The translations under genes were made by a program, and so were the position numbers. A stretch of 64,000 nucleotides of DNA. Source: Macrostomum hystrix. Lineage: Eukaryota; Platyhelminthes; Macrostomidae. Position 1 is the stretch's first letter, and each line of letters opens with the position of its first letter. The DNA lies in NCBI GenBank assembly GCA_950097015.1, contig CATNEN010000029.1, forward strand, positions 8,223,501-8,287,500. The letters are read 5' to 3'. The notes under the pieces are model-generated. The model saw only the letters and a list, made by a program, of their open reading frames with translations, was not told where the DNA came from and did no database searches. Below are positions 43,711-55,640 of this stretch, piece by piece.

Positions 43711-43892
43711 CCGCGGAGAGAAGGTGCCCTGACGATGGGAAAGTCAGGGCATATGTGCACACCTGTGTGAGCGTATGCCTGCGTACAGTATCTGTGTGCG
43801 TGTGTGCTCAGGAGTCAGCGAAATGGGCAGAATTGCTTCCTCGCTGGCTGCGGGTCTAGTGCCACCAAATGATGTGCCACTGCCTGCAGCCC
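43711..43892 (-). repeat. Dispersed family A, copy 2
   Basis: On the minus strand GGGCTGCAGGCAGTGGCAC, GCCAGCGAGGAAGCAATTCT and CATTTCGCTGACTCCTGAGC match the copies at 26.4 and 53.65 kb. Confidence 0.6.
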
Positions 43893-44559
43893 TCCTGAAA
43901 TTACTATTATTATACAAGCCCTACAAAGCGTCTCTCCGGCTCGCCGCAGATTCGAGCTCAAGGACTTTTTTGTTAGTTTTCGGGCGCGATATTACTCATC
44001 TTAATCATCCTCCCAAATGATAATCTTTGGAATCCTTAGAAAAATTATCAAATTAAATTTTCTCGCTCTAGTTTTCGTTTGCAGTTTCACATTTTAAAGA
44101 TTGCTCCACTATCTGAGAAGCTTTTATCGATTGATATGTGGTCAGAAGAGCTTGTATCTGCGTCGTTTCTGAGGGGAATACCTACTAGCACACCTGCTAG
44201 ACCAATTTTGATTTCCTTATCATTCATTCCCCTATTTAATCCCAGTCTGTCGACTTGTAGGTCTAAGGCTTCGGCATGTGTGCTTCCTTCCCAAAGCCCG
44301 TGTCCTATGTGCACTGCCGAGGGCGTAGCTTTAATCCGTCTCGTCCACCCTTGCGTGCGCGATTGAGTTCGGCCTCAAGGGCTTGAAGCCGAATTTACAA
44401 AGAGTCATTCTGTCAATCGAATGGCTACCGCATTATTCTCCTTCTGTTAGGGCTGAAATTCCAGTGTGCTTATAGTCTGGTCTGTGCAACGATTCAGCCT
44501 ATGGCAGAACTGTGCACTTTAGAATTGCGGCATTTTTTCAAACATTCAAACATCTCCAG

Positions 44560-44790
44560 ATTTATTATTGAAATTGGTTGAAAATATTCAACTGATCGTC
44601 ATGAAAATCTAGAACACGGGCGAAAATTTTAAGCTCTATCCGATGAAACAACTTCCAGAATCACAAATTTGTCAATCGAGAGGGGCGGAAAATGTAGATC
44701 CATATGGTGGACTTTCAAGAAAATCGGTCCTTCGGTTAGGGAGCTATCGTGAAGTAGGCAGTGGGTTTTCCGTGGTTTTTCCCTAGGTGA
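44560..44790. mobile_element. MITE-like family B, copy 2 (partial)
   Basis: CATGAAAATCTAGAACACGG, CTTCCAGAATCACAAA, GGTGGACTTTCA and GAAGTAGGCAGTGGGTT are shared with the other copies. The left inverted end is not clear. Confidence 0.45.
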
Positions 44791-44892
44791 AAAAATCTTG
44801 AATGCCTGACAATGAGTCAGTAGTGAAACAAAAATTGCGTTTCTGTCCTTTTCTGAATTTGATGCTTAGTTTCTCATTAGCCGGTTCTCTTG

Positions 44893-45630
44893 GGAAGATT
44901 CGGAAGATTCCCTTCGGCAGATTCTAGTGGGTAGATTATATTCGGCAGATTCTACTCGGCAGATTCTACTCGGCAGATTCCCTTCGTCAGATTCTATTCG
45001 GCGGATTCTATTCGGCAGATTCCAGTTGGCATATTCTACTCGGCAGATTCCCTTCGTCAGATTCTATTCGGCGGATTCTATTCGGCAGATTCCAGTTGGC
45101 ATATTTTAGTCGGCAGATTCTAGTCGGCATATTTTACTCGGCAGATTCTAGTTGGCATATTCTAGTCGGCAGATTCTAGTCGGCAGATTCTAGTCGGCAG
45201 ATTCTAGTCGGCATATTTTAGTCGGCAGATTCTAGTCGGCATATTTTAGTCGGCAGATTCTAGTTGGCATATTTTAGTCGGCAGATTCTAGTTGGCAGAT
45301 TCTAGTCGGCAGATTCTAGTCGGCAGATTCTAGTTGGCATATTCTAGTCGGCAGATTCTAGTCGGCAGATTCTAGTTGGCATATTCTAGTCGGCAGATTC
45401 TAGTCGGCAGATTCTAGTTGGCATATTCTAGTCGGCAGATTCTAGTCGGCAGATTCTAGTTGGCATATTCTAGTCGGCAGATTCTAGTCGGCAGATTCTA
45501 GTCGGCAGATTCTAGTCGGCAGATTCTAGTCGGCAGATTCTAGTCGGCAGATTCTAGTCGGCATATTTTAGTCGGCAGATTCTAGTCGGCAGATTCTAGT
45601 CGGCAGATTTTAGTCGGCAGATTCTTTTTG
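44893..45630. repeat. 14-bp minisatellite
   Basis: About 52 units of CAGATTCTAGTCGG with ATATT, TTGG and left-end CCTTCG variants. Lies between two oppositely oriented copies of family A. Confidence 0.93.
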
Positions 45631-45641
45631 TCTGGTTCTTG

Positions 45642-45800
45642 TGACTCCTGAGCACACACGCACACAGATGCCACACGCAGGCGCACACTCACACAGGTGT
45701 GCACATCGGCCCTGACTTATCGTCTGTAGTCTGTACACTCTCACTGTGGTTATCCCTCACGGGAGTAAGTTGTACAAGAAGCATTCAGCCTACAACAAAG
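45642..45800 (+). repeat. Dispersed family A, copy 3
   Basis: GTGACTCCTGAGCACACACG, CACACGCAGGCGCACACTC and GTACACTCTCACTG match the other copies. Directly adjoins the 14-bp array. Confidence 0.55.
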
Positions 45801-45985
45801 TCACTGAGACAAATGTTGAATGTCAATTCACTAAATTCAGTTTATTCTGATGTGAGCAGTCATGAAGTCATGAAAAACTGCACGGACAACATTTTGCTTT
45901 CCCTGACCTCTTTTTTGCTTGCTTGAGTTGACCGCGGGTTTAGCTGCTTCACAGAGGAGCAAAGGATGGCAGGATAAAGGGACAG

Positions 45986-46020
45986 TATAAAAGGGGGCAG
46001 GCAAGTAGCTGTGAGTCAGT
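45986..46020 (+). promoter_or_regulatory. Orphan core promoter candidate (TATA plus initiator)
   Basis: TATAAAAG (45986-45993) is followed at the right distance by an initiator TCAGT (46016-46020, A 32 nt from the first T). A donor-like CTCAG/GTAGGC follows near 46332, but no coding exon was found. It could start a noncoding RNA, or be the promoter of an unrecognised mobile element. Confidence 0.4.
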
Positions 46021-46504
46021 CATTAGTTGCATTATACTCTCACGTGGAGGAGGCCAGCAAGTCTTTTTTTTAGGTATTTTTATACCTAAATTTCTGCGAA
46101 TTTAGGTATTTTAAAGGTATTTTTATCATTTGAATAAGTGAGACAGTAAGCAAATGCAGCTGGTACCACTTTGTTTACTTGCTACTTATAGTAATACACT
46201 GAAGCTTTTTATGCATGTGATTGGTGAGTGATTAAATTCCTTTAAACTAGGAACCATAAACTCGTCGTGTATTAAATAAGCTGTCCTCGTGTCGACTGAG
46301 CGCATATCCATCGGGACATCAAGAATCTCAGGTAGGCGGCTTGCTTAATTATTTTATCTATTGATATTTGTTTTGTTAATAATGGCTATTCAAGAAAAGC
46401 TAGGCAAGATGATAATAAGTTGTATGTATGTTTACCAGTTTACAGTACAGTTAAATCTGTGTTTTAAATGACAGTAGTGTCGTTTTACAGAAATTTATGA
46501 GACA

Positions 46505-47725
46505 TCTGGGAGATTTGAGACATGTGAGATAGATGAGACAGGTGAGAGATGAGACAGGTGAGAGATGAGACAGCAGGGAGATGAGACAGCAGAGAGATGA
46601 GACAGCAGAGAGATGAGACAGGTGAGAGATGAGACAGCAGAGAGATGAGACAGCAGAGAGATGAGACAGGTGAGAGATGAGACAGCAGAGAGATGAGACA
46701 GCAGAGAGATGAGACAGCAGAGAGATGAGACAGCAGAGAGATGAGACAGCAGAGAGATGAGACAGGTGAGAGATGAGACAGCAGAGAGATGAGACAGCAG
46801 AGATATGAGACAGCAGAGATATGAGACAGCAGAGAGATGAGACAGCAGAGAGATGAGACAGCAGAGAGATGAGACAGGTGAGAGATGAGACAGCAGAGAG
46901 ATGAGACAGCAGAGAGATGAGACAGCAGAGAGATGAGACAGCAGAGAGATGAGACAGCAGAGAGATGAGACAGGTGAGAGATGAGACAGCAGAGAGATGA
47001 GACAGCAGAGAGATGAGACAGCAGAGAGATGAGACAGGTGAGAGATGAGACAGCAGAGAGATGAGACAGCAGAGAGATGAGACAGCAGAGAGATGAGACA
47101 GCAGAGAGATGAGACAGCAGAGAGATGAGACAGGTGAGAGATGAGACAGCAGAGAGATGAGACAGCAGAGAGATGAGACAGCAGAGAGATGAGACAGGTG
47201 AGAGATGAGACAGCAGAGAGATGAGACAGCAGAGAGATGAGACAGCAGAGAGATGAGACAGGTGAGAGATGAGACAGCAGAGAGATGAGACAGCAGAGAG
47301 ATGAGACAGCAGAGAGATGAGACAGCAGAGAGATGAGACAGCAGAGAGATGAGACAGGTGAGAGATGAGACAGCAGAGAGATGAGACAGCAGAGATATGA
47401 GACAGCAGAGAGATGAGACAGCAGAGAGATGAGACAGGTGAGAGATGAGACAGCAGAGAGATGAGACAGCAGAGAGATGAGACAGCAGAGAGATGAGACA
47501 GCAGAGAGATGAGACAGCAGAGATATGAGACAGCAGAGAGATGAGACAGCAGAGAGATGAGACAGCAGAGATATGAGACAGCAGAGAGATGAGACAGCAG
47601 AGAGATGAGACAGCAGAGAGATGAGACAGCAGAGAGATGAGACAGCAGAGAGATGAGACAGCAGAGAGATGAGACAGCAGAGAGATGATACAGCAGAGAG
47701 ATGAGACAGCAGAGAGCCGATACAG
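46505..47725. repeat. 16-bp minisatellite
   Basis: About 76 units of GATGAGACAGCAGAGA, with GATGAGACAGGTGAGA units interspersed every three to six units and GATATGAGACAGC variants. The 424-codon minus frame over it is a by-product. Confidence 0.94.
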
Positions 47726-49520
47726 AGCGAGTAGGTCTTGTAATTAGCCAGGGGGGCATGTTTAGAAATTATTGTAAGGCGGAGGTTGTTGACCCATTAT
47801 TGATTATTCTAAAAAAGTTCTGCTTGGCATTTGCGCTCCAGTCTGGCGCAATAGACTCAGGTAAGTAGAAACTGCTTGGGCCGAATGAGCCCACAAAAGT
47901 TTAACTGAGAAATCTTCTGCTTCTGGTTGAGCAGAGCGAAGACAGAAAGGTACGTTTTTGTAGGTGGGTAAGAGGGCACGTGACTATTTTATTTCGCGTT
48001 TTTATGAACTGCAAAAGGTGAAACTTTAGTTTTGAATGCGTGGAATTTGCATTCTCATACAGTATGAGAATGTTTGGCAAGCAGGCGCTAACTGCAGTAC
48101 GTGGGCGGTCATATTGCAATTCCTCGTATTTCGTATTTCGTCAGTTAAGTTGTAAAAGTAAGAAAAAGTAATTGGAAAAACAACTCAAGCGAGCCGATTT
48201 TCAACTGTATGTTTTTTCCGCGTGTCTCGACGGCGAACATGTGCAAAATGTTTTCCTTCCAAGTGCTTTTCATACGAGTATATGTTCTTGGCAACGTAGA
48301 AGACTGCGAAAGCGAGTGAATTTTCTAAACTTGAAGACAGAGAATTGAGAAAAATAGAGAAAAAGCTCAACCAATACACTAGAATGTCGTCCAGTCAGTT
48401 CTTTGGACTTGAGCAAATCAACAAGACAAAATTTAGCTCTTTCCATTTTAGTCACATGACCTGTGTGAGCACAGTCAGTAACTGAACTGCACAGAACTGG
48501 AACAATAGAACTAGTATTTACTGAACCTATTGAGACTCAGCTAATAACTATGTTGACAATTTCCCGCTCTGGTCCTATTGCCTAAAAATCGATCTAAATC
48601 TTTCTCTCTAGCCATTTCTGTCTCTCTCTCTCGTGTGCTTCGTAGAAAGAAAGACGTTTTTGGCTTTAGTTTTCTTTCGCGCGAGTGACGGAAATGACGA
48701 AACCCGCGTGCGCCGAGAGAGGCACGTGACAGCTGCACCCTTTTTGCATTATTCGCAAGCATAAAAAATTATTTCTTTAGTTTAGAAAACGTTTTCTATT
48801 GTGATTCGTGTCCATTGTCTCGAATGAATCTCAGTTGTTCTAAAGTCTGAAGTGCTCCAACACTTAGAGTTCGTGTTCAAACTTTGTTATACCTTGTTAC
48901 ACCTTAAATAATGAAAGATTAAGTCGGTGAAATCTTAATTTACGAATATAATTCAAGCACTGTAAATTAATTATTGGAGCGATTATTAAAATCTGATCAG
49001 AGCTAGTACAATATAGGTAAGGCACGCAAATACTCATACGTGGATTAATCACAACTGTCATAACTCAATATTCCATAAAATTTTGGCAGCAGTCAATAGA
49101 GCAAAATACAGCAATATGCATAAATCAGTATGTCTTTGCATTATTTTGTTCATGTATGACTATAAATATGTGTTATGCCTCATAAAAGATTAATGTGATA
49201 AATATATAACAATAGCAATCTGTAGTCTTGAAATTAAAATTCAATAAGCGTAAAATCACTTAGGCACGTCAGCAACAAATAGTATACAAAAATGGAAGAC
49301 AATAAATAAATAGGAAGATTGCATTTGAGATTTGAGATTTGTATTTGAGTATTTGAGATTTTCAGCTTATCAGTCGCTTAGATTGTAACTCCCATTCATC
49401 ATATTTAGACGGCGTCAGCTGCCTCCCTTTAAAAGGGATCGCGCGGTTCGAGCCTCAGACCGTTCGTCCTTGGCAGCAGCTCAGCGCGAACTCACCGCGC
49501 TGCACCGGATAAGCTGGGCT
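47726..49520. other. Intergenic region upstream of family B copy 3
   Basis: About 1.8 kb, mostly AT-rich. A tRNA-like stretch at 49409-49462 (CTCCCTTTAAAAGGGATCG, then GCGGTTCGAGCC) may be a decayed SINE head. No gene supported. Confidence 0.4.
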
Positions 49521-49726
49521 TAACAGTAAAAGTACCAAGAAAGTATATTTCAAATAGCCACATTTTTTAGAACATCCATAACACAAGCTTAAATTTTCCG
49601 CGGAAGGGCGTAAGGGGCGGAAAATTATGATTCAGATGGTGGACTTTCATGAACATCGGTCATTCAGTTTGGGAGCTGTCGTGCAGTAGGAGTGGGTATT
49701 TGAAACACCCCCCGTGGTCTACTGTT
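49521..49726. mobile_element. MITE-like family B, copy 3 (short)
   Basis: About 205 bp. The left end AACAGTAAAAGTACC, then GTATATTTCAAATAG, is the inverse of the right end GGGTATTTGAAACACC, then CCGTGGTCTACTGTT. Interior is shortened relative to the 52.5-kb copy. Lies about 260 bp beyond the innexin stop. Confidence 0.6.
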
Positions 49727-49985
49727 TGAAAAGCTTCGCGAGAATTCTTCTCGGTTATGCAGCCATCCAGACTCGGATGTCATTTTCGAGAAATCAATCG
49801 AAGCATCTGGACTGAAGCCACAGCTGGGTTCCGCACGACTTTGACTGCTATTGTTGAAGCTTGGAATATACTCAATCAGTAGTAAACCAGAGATGCTTGG
49901 TTTCATTCAACAGTAGATGAAGCAGAAGATAACAAAGAGTCCCTTTAAAAGAAAGACGAGGCACATTTGAAGGAGGCAAACATTT

Positions 49986-52900
49986 TTACACTGAGCACTC
50001 GGCAGGCGGTGCCGTCGGCAATGGCAGCAGTCGAAACTCGGTGCCAATTCGCGTTGGCGTCTCCACCGCGGTGAACTCATCGACCCCATTTTCGCTGACC
50101 GGGTGCAGATTTTTCCGCTTGCCATTGGGCCGATTCACACTGGTCGAACTGGTGCTCTTTTGCATCAGCGGCAGCGACTCTGATTGCTCGTTGATCTGCA
50201 GGAAACTATTTTGCTTGTGATGCCGGCTGCTTACTGAATATCTGCCGCCGTCCTGCTCAGTTTTACCTTTCATTATTTGCTTGTATTTGCTATCAAAGGT
50301 AATGTAGAGTTCGGCGCAAATTTCCGAGGCAATCACATCGCCCGCGTTCAGCGCCAGCATGTGAATCAAAAATATGCCATCAAATCGAAGAAATCTGCGA
50401 CAGAACATGTTGGCAGACTTCCTTTTCTCTTTGTTAATGACGCCGGATAATCTGAGGTATTTCATTACTACTCCGTTCTTTGTGAACGCTCTGCAGAAGC
50501 GAACCAGCCAGATTGGCACACTGAAGGCGTTCATGAACAGCAGGAAGACAAACCAGAACCAGAGAAAGATGAACAGCTTCTCGTGGATCATGTTGACAGG
50601 CAGGGCGCACTGGGCGAATATGTACTGCGATGATGCGGCCTGTCTGGTCTCGATGGCGCAACAGCCCGAGCGAGGGAAGGCCTCTGTGTTCTGCCAGTCC
50701 CGACCCTGCAGCAGGTCTTTCAATAAAGTGACACCAAAGGTGGCAGTGATCCTGAGCACGCTGCTATTCTTATTGCTAGCTAGATCTGGCAGCTGTAGCA
50801 GGCGGGTCATAAGCACCAGTTGGCCAGCGGCGTTACCAATGTAAATAAGTTTTATTAATAAGTAGATCCACATCAGCCAGGTGGCCAAACGTTTTGAGCA
50901 GAGTAGATAGCCGGGGTATGTTTCGTACCAGTTCCTCTGCTCCTGTGTATCCTGCTGCTCCTGTGTATCCTGTTGCTCCTGTGATTCCGTTTCCCGCTTT
51001 GGCATCGACACGCAGCATATGACATTTTCATAGCAGTCCCTCTGCACCAATGTCTCCTCTTCTTCCTCCGATTCTGTCTTCTGCTTGCGCACCTTCATGC
51101 AGCACCTATTGCTAATAACAAAGTTGCTTTTAATCCACAGCTCAATCTGGCGACTGATTTGTTTGATGAGCTTTTCTCGCCTTTCACCTTCAGCCTTCTG
51201 CACCTCCACAGACTGGCGGACCAGCTGGGTGAGGTCAGTCCCAGATCGGTTGTTGACAAATAGGTACCAGAAGATGCGCGGAACATAGCAGAGAATGCCC
51301 TGCAGGCCCAGAATGAATGGCAGCCACTGGTAGTAATAAATCTTCTTGTCCTTGTAAGCCTCCAACCAGTGCGGGTTCTCATTGTCTACCTTGAATTCAG
51401 CCAGTGGCACATTGTAAGTTCCCTCAGTGTAGCAGTAGTTCGTGACGTAAGCCGCCTGGCCTTCGTGTGAGCCAACAATGGTGGGTATGTAGCAAATTAT
51501 AGGAGTCAGAAAGTAGGTCTTGACTGTGGTCACGGAGCACATCAGCATCAGAATCCACACTGGAAGGACGGGAGATGAATATTGCTAGATAAACTTATAA
51601 CTTATTGCTAGATAAATAAAAGTAATAGTGAAACAAAAAGCATAAAAACAACTTATCCTAAATTTCTCTCTGCATCGGTATTGAAAATACTATCTTGTGA
51701 TAGTTATTGGATGTTTTTATTTTGTAGTAATTTACTTTTTCTGCACTTATAAGGATCAATTGCATTACCTGTTCTGTCAAACATGCAAGTAATATTTGTT
51801 CTCATTAAACATTCTTCTCATTGTTCTCACCGATTTTCATATGGTGAAAATCGCAATTTATGTCCGTGGATATCAACACTCGAGGGGCCATAACTCAGTT
51901 AATAAAAGTGCTAAAGAAAAAAGTCAACACTCATCTAGACCTTTGATAGTTTTTCTTTAAGCTGCTTTAGGCAATTTAGATGGTGTTGTAGAAAGCAGTG
52001 CCCAAACGATCACTATCCCAGCTAGCACCCCTTGTATCAAGTTTATACTAGGCAATGAAATGTTTATTTTATAATTGAAGTCATTAACTTTCTATTTCAA
52101 CTACGAGCCAGTTGCGAATCAGTTAACGCTATTTGTCTCTAGTGATTGAAATTGAAGAAAACAGAAAAGTTATAGAGAACAGTTCTAAGCCAGTTAAGTT
52201 GCTAGACTGTACTTTATAACGAAAGTGCTATAAAGCCCAGTAGTCTCAGTAAAATCCCAGCATTCAAGAGTGAATCGTTTTTGTATAATCGCCCAGCAGA
52301 TGTGCGCGGGGGCGAATAGGACCACCCAATGCTCTCTCATGCTCCCAGCCAGCCGTCTATATTTAGCAGAAATTTTGCTGAAGCAGTGAAAATCAATATA
52401 GTCAGACTTTTCAAGTACGTTGCCGTGTGCGAGTTGAGACAGATTCAAATGACTCCACTAATTGTATGTCCTGTCTAGTAAACTCACGGATACCTTCGCG
52501 AACCTCAGGCTTCATTCACAGTAGAAGGACCACATTGCACACATTTTCTGTATCTTCCAAAAGATTCAACCTATTGCCATGAAAATGCAGAACACGGGCT
52601 AAGTTTTTCTGCTCTATCCGACGAAACAGCTTCCAGAATCACAAAACATCGACATCGTCGAGATATTCAACAATTGTTGATTGGGTTTCTGGTGGCAAAA
52701 ATGACCAATATTGGCCCCATTTTTCTGCTCACAAACTTTCATCATGGAACCATGTCGGCTCCACAAACTATGTCAATCAGTCGCAGGGACCTTTGTTCTC
52801 AGCATCTCAGCGTGCAGAAGAGGATTCTTCAATTACAGCTTTGAGAATCGCTGAATATCTGGACGATGCTGATGTCAGACGGCTTTGAAAGTTAGTTCGT

Positions 52901-53285
52901 TCATCGTAAATGATTGAAATTTCGATCCAAATGATGGGCTTTCGCGAAAATCGGTCATTCGGTTTGAGAAGTAGGCAGTGGGTTAGTGGGTATTTGAAAT
53001 AATCCCTGGTCTTTCCTCAGGGAGACAGATAGTATGGTCTGTCTACTGTTAAACTGTTGTCTCTTTTTAACCTCCACTCTCTAATTCCCTGATCACCTTC
53101 TCATTCAACTCAATTTCCATCCCTTTTCTATTTCTCCGACGCCTTGAATTTCCCAATCCTCATCATCGCACGAAGCAGTGCTCACCTGTGAAAATAAAGT
53201 TTAACCTGTCGAACCAATCGTCCAGACCCACGTAGGTTAGGACTTCCAGCTTTCCCATCCGATCGATGAATTCTTGCACCACCAT
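49986..53285 (-). CDS. Innexin (gap-junction/hemichannel protein)
   Basis: Two exons on the minus strand, 53285-53186 and 51559-49986, joined in phase 1 (donor ACAG/GTGAGC, acceptor CCTTCCAG); 557 residues. Innexins form the intercellular channels of non-chordate animals. The N-terminus LDDWFDRLNFIFT is typical; helix 1 follows, then extracellular loop 1 with two Cys (about 56 and 76) around GSHEGQAAYVTNYC. The signature YYYQWLPFILGLQG is near 108-121 (helix 2), helix 3 is LATWLMWIYLLIKLIYIG, and loop 2 is FPRSGCCAIETRQ to QCALPVNM, leading into EKLFIFLWFWFVFL (helix 4). The cytoplasmic loop holds an 18-bp coding repeat (QEQQDT repeated), and the tail is about 160 residues, polar. TTTCTTTATTTCAG ending at 53415 could be a 5' UTR or leader acceptor. 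Confidence 0.92.
51600..52517. other. Innexin intron, unique part
   Basis: About 900 bp of unique AT-rich sequence. This is the only host intron over 1.5 kb in the window that lacks a tandem array. Confidence 0.5.
52518..53050. mobile_element. MITE-like family B, copy 4 (in innexin intron)
   Basis: About 530 bp from ACAGTAGAAGGACCACATTG to GGTCTGTCTACTGTT. The short ends ACAGTAG and CTACTGT are inverse, and the body matches copies 1-3. The longest copy here, without a transposase frame. Confidence 0.6.
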
Positions 53286-53649
53286 TTCCGGCGTGTCGGA
53301 GTGAGCTTGAGTGAACTCAAACTATACGATTGCAGATATCAGTGTCAATAGATAAGTTTTGTGAAGTCCGGACTTCGCAGCTTGCTCAGTAGCATGAAAT
53401 GCCTAATTGGCCAACTGAAATAAAGAAATAGTTTTATTCAGTCAGCGATCAGGCACGTCAGCTGTTGTGATAAACAAGGGAATCCCCGATCCAGACAACA
53501 CTCCTTATTGAACTATATATTGTCATTTAACAATGCGTCATTATTTTTCCCTTGCGGAATATATGCACCAAACAGAATCTATAGGAATGAATAAGTGAAA
53601 ATTTTTATTTGCAGGAAAAGCACGACTAATTGGGGACAGTCGACACGCA

Positions 53650-53885
53650 GCCAGCGAGGAGGCAATTCTGCCCATTTCGCTGACTCCTGAGCACACGCGC
53701 ACACAGATACCGTACGCAGGCACACACTCATACACGTGTGTACATTTGCCTTGACTTTCGCATCGTCAGGCAGTGTACACTCTCAAGTACCTTGCGGTTT
53801 GGCTCTCAAGGGCGTGAATTGCACGAAAAGTCCCCAAGCCTTCTCTTCGAGAATGCCAACAAGGCTCCTTGACGGGAGAGGCAAA
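53650..53885 (+). repeat. Dispersed family A, copy 4
   Basis: GCCAGCGAGGAGGCAATTCT, CATTTCGCTGACTCCTGAGC and GTCAGGCAGTGTACACTCTC match the other three copies. Lies about 360 bp upstream of the innexin start. Confidence 0.6.
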
Positions 53886-54363
53886 AGCGTGGTCTATCGC
53901 TCTGCTACTAACTCCCGAATATAGGGAACGAACGAAGCTATAGGAAGCTAAATTTAACAGCTCTAGCAGTCAGAAACCCCATTTCTTAAACCTGAAATCC
54001 TATCGCTTGCTTCTCGTAAATTAATACTGAAGATTTGTGCATTCTCTCTCAGAAAGGGACAAAAAACGAACTGAAAATCCTGACACCAGATGTCACAGAG
54101 CTCGGGCCTGATAGGCACTGAGTCACTGCGGAAGGCCATGCATATTGTCTATACTGAGTTACATTGATTAGTCCGTCAATTAACCTTTAAGAAGTATTTA
54201 ACTAATCGTTTCAGATTTCTATTTCGTGAGCTTTGTTTAATGTTGAAGAGGGTCACCACGCTGTCTGAATGGGAAATTGTGCTATGCATTTATGCAAATG
54301 CATTTATTCTGATTTTTTTGAGAGATACATAATTTAGCTTTAATTTTTTACTTAAGCCAATCG

Positions 54364-54950
54364 ATGCACCACATGAATGCACAGGGATGCACAGGGATGC
54401 ACAGGGATGCACAGGGATGCACAGGGATGCACAGGGATGCACAGGGATGCACAGGGATGCACAGGGATGCACAGGGATGCACAGGGATGCACAGGGATGC
54501 ACAGGGATGCACAGGGATGCACAGGGATGCACAGGGATGCACAGGGATGCACAGGGATGCACAGGGATGCACAGGGATGCACAGGGATGCACAGGGATGC
54601 ACAGGGATGCACAGGGATGCACAGGGATGCACAGGGATGCACAGGGATGCACAGGGATGCACAGGGATGCACAGGGATGCACAGGGATGCACAGGGATGC
54701 ACAGGGATGCACAGGGATGCATAGGGATGCACAGGGATGCACAGGGATGCACAGGGATGCACAGGGATGCACAGGGATGCACAGGGATGCACAGGGATGC
54801 ACAGGGATGCACAGGGATGCACAGGGATGCACAGGGATGCACAGGGATGCACAGGGATGCACAGGGTTGCACAGGGATGCACAGGGATGCACAGGGATGC
54901 ACAGGGATGCACAGGGATGCACAGGGACGCACAGCGATACGCAGTGATGA
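54364..54950. repeat. 10-bp satellite, about 57 nearly perfect copies
   Basis: ACAGGGATGC repeated with two substitutions (near 54722 and 54867) before the decayed right end. Diverged single units continue to about 55110 (GATGCACTGGAATGTACA). Confidence 0.97.
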
Positions 54951-55110
54951 ACTAGAATACACTGAATGAGTGTCATTCGTTCAGTTCGGTTTAAACGACA
55001 TTGTACACAGAGAGGGGTAGCACAAGGATGCACTGGAATGTACAGGGATGCACAGGGATGTACAGGGATGCACTGGAATGTACACTGATGCACTGGAATG
55101 TACAGAGATG

Positions 55111-55640
55111 TGCGTGGGTGTATAAAAATAAAAATCTCAGTTTGCAATCTCACTCATGCTTGTCTCGCGAAAATATGAACACGAATAAGAAAATAGCTTA
55201 CGTTAGTTAGACGCTTCGTTCATGCTGCAAGGGATTCGATAACAGCGATTCGATCATCTGATCTGAATCTGGATTATTCACGCTACCAACAGAAGTTACC
55301 AAGCCTTTTTTGTTAAAAAAATTTAGTTAAACCGGATTGGGTCAAATCGGAAAATAAATTTCCCTAACCCAAGAAACTCATTCTGAACTAAACTTTTAGG
55401 ACGACTGTACAAACTGACGGCATGGGGCAGCAGGTGCACCCCATACACTTCTAAACCTTCAGCTAACATTGATCTCACGCTGTTCAATAGTAGCATTGAA
55501 AAGTGAGCAGAAAATCGTACGAATCCTGATCAGAGGTTCAGAAAAAAATATCGATTTTAGGGAGTACGTCAGGAAGCCTCCAGATCATGCGGAAGGCTCT
55601 TAACTCCCCATTCCCATACCGTACTTCCTGAGCTGCCCGT
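55111..55640. other. Unique spacer
   Basis: About 530 bp between two arrays. No feature supported. Confidence 0.4.

Larger units (their letters stand above)
43413..44890. other. Intergenic region with dispersed repeats
   Basis: Contains family A (43711-43892, minus) and family B (44560-44790). 44080-44390 has overlapping short open frames on both strands that match nothing I recognise. Confidence 0.45.

Noticed and set aside
44079-44366. Overlapping 75- and 95-codon frames, considered as a reverse transcriptase remnant
   Set aside because: No catalytic motif or convincing similarity could be seen on either strand.
46485-47759. 424-codon hydrophobic minus frame
   Set aside because: Translation of the 16-bp array; Ser-Leu-Cys periodicity mirrors the DNA unit.
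49409-49462. Functional tRNA gene
   Set aside because: The anticodon stem is only partly paired and the T-arm does not pair, so at most a decayed tRNA-derived fragment.
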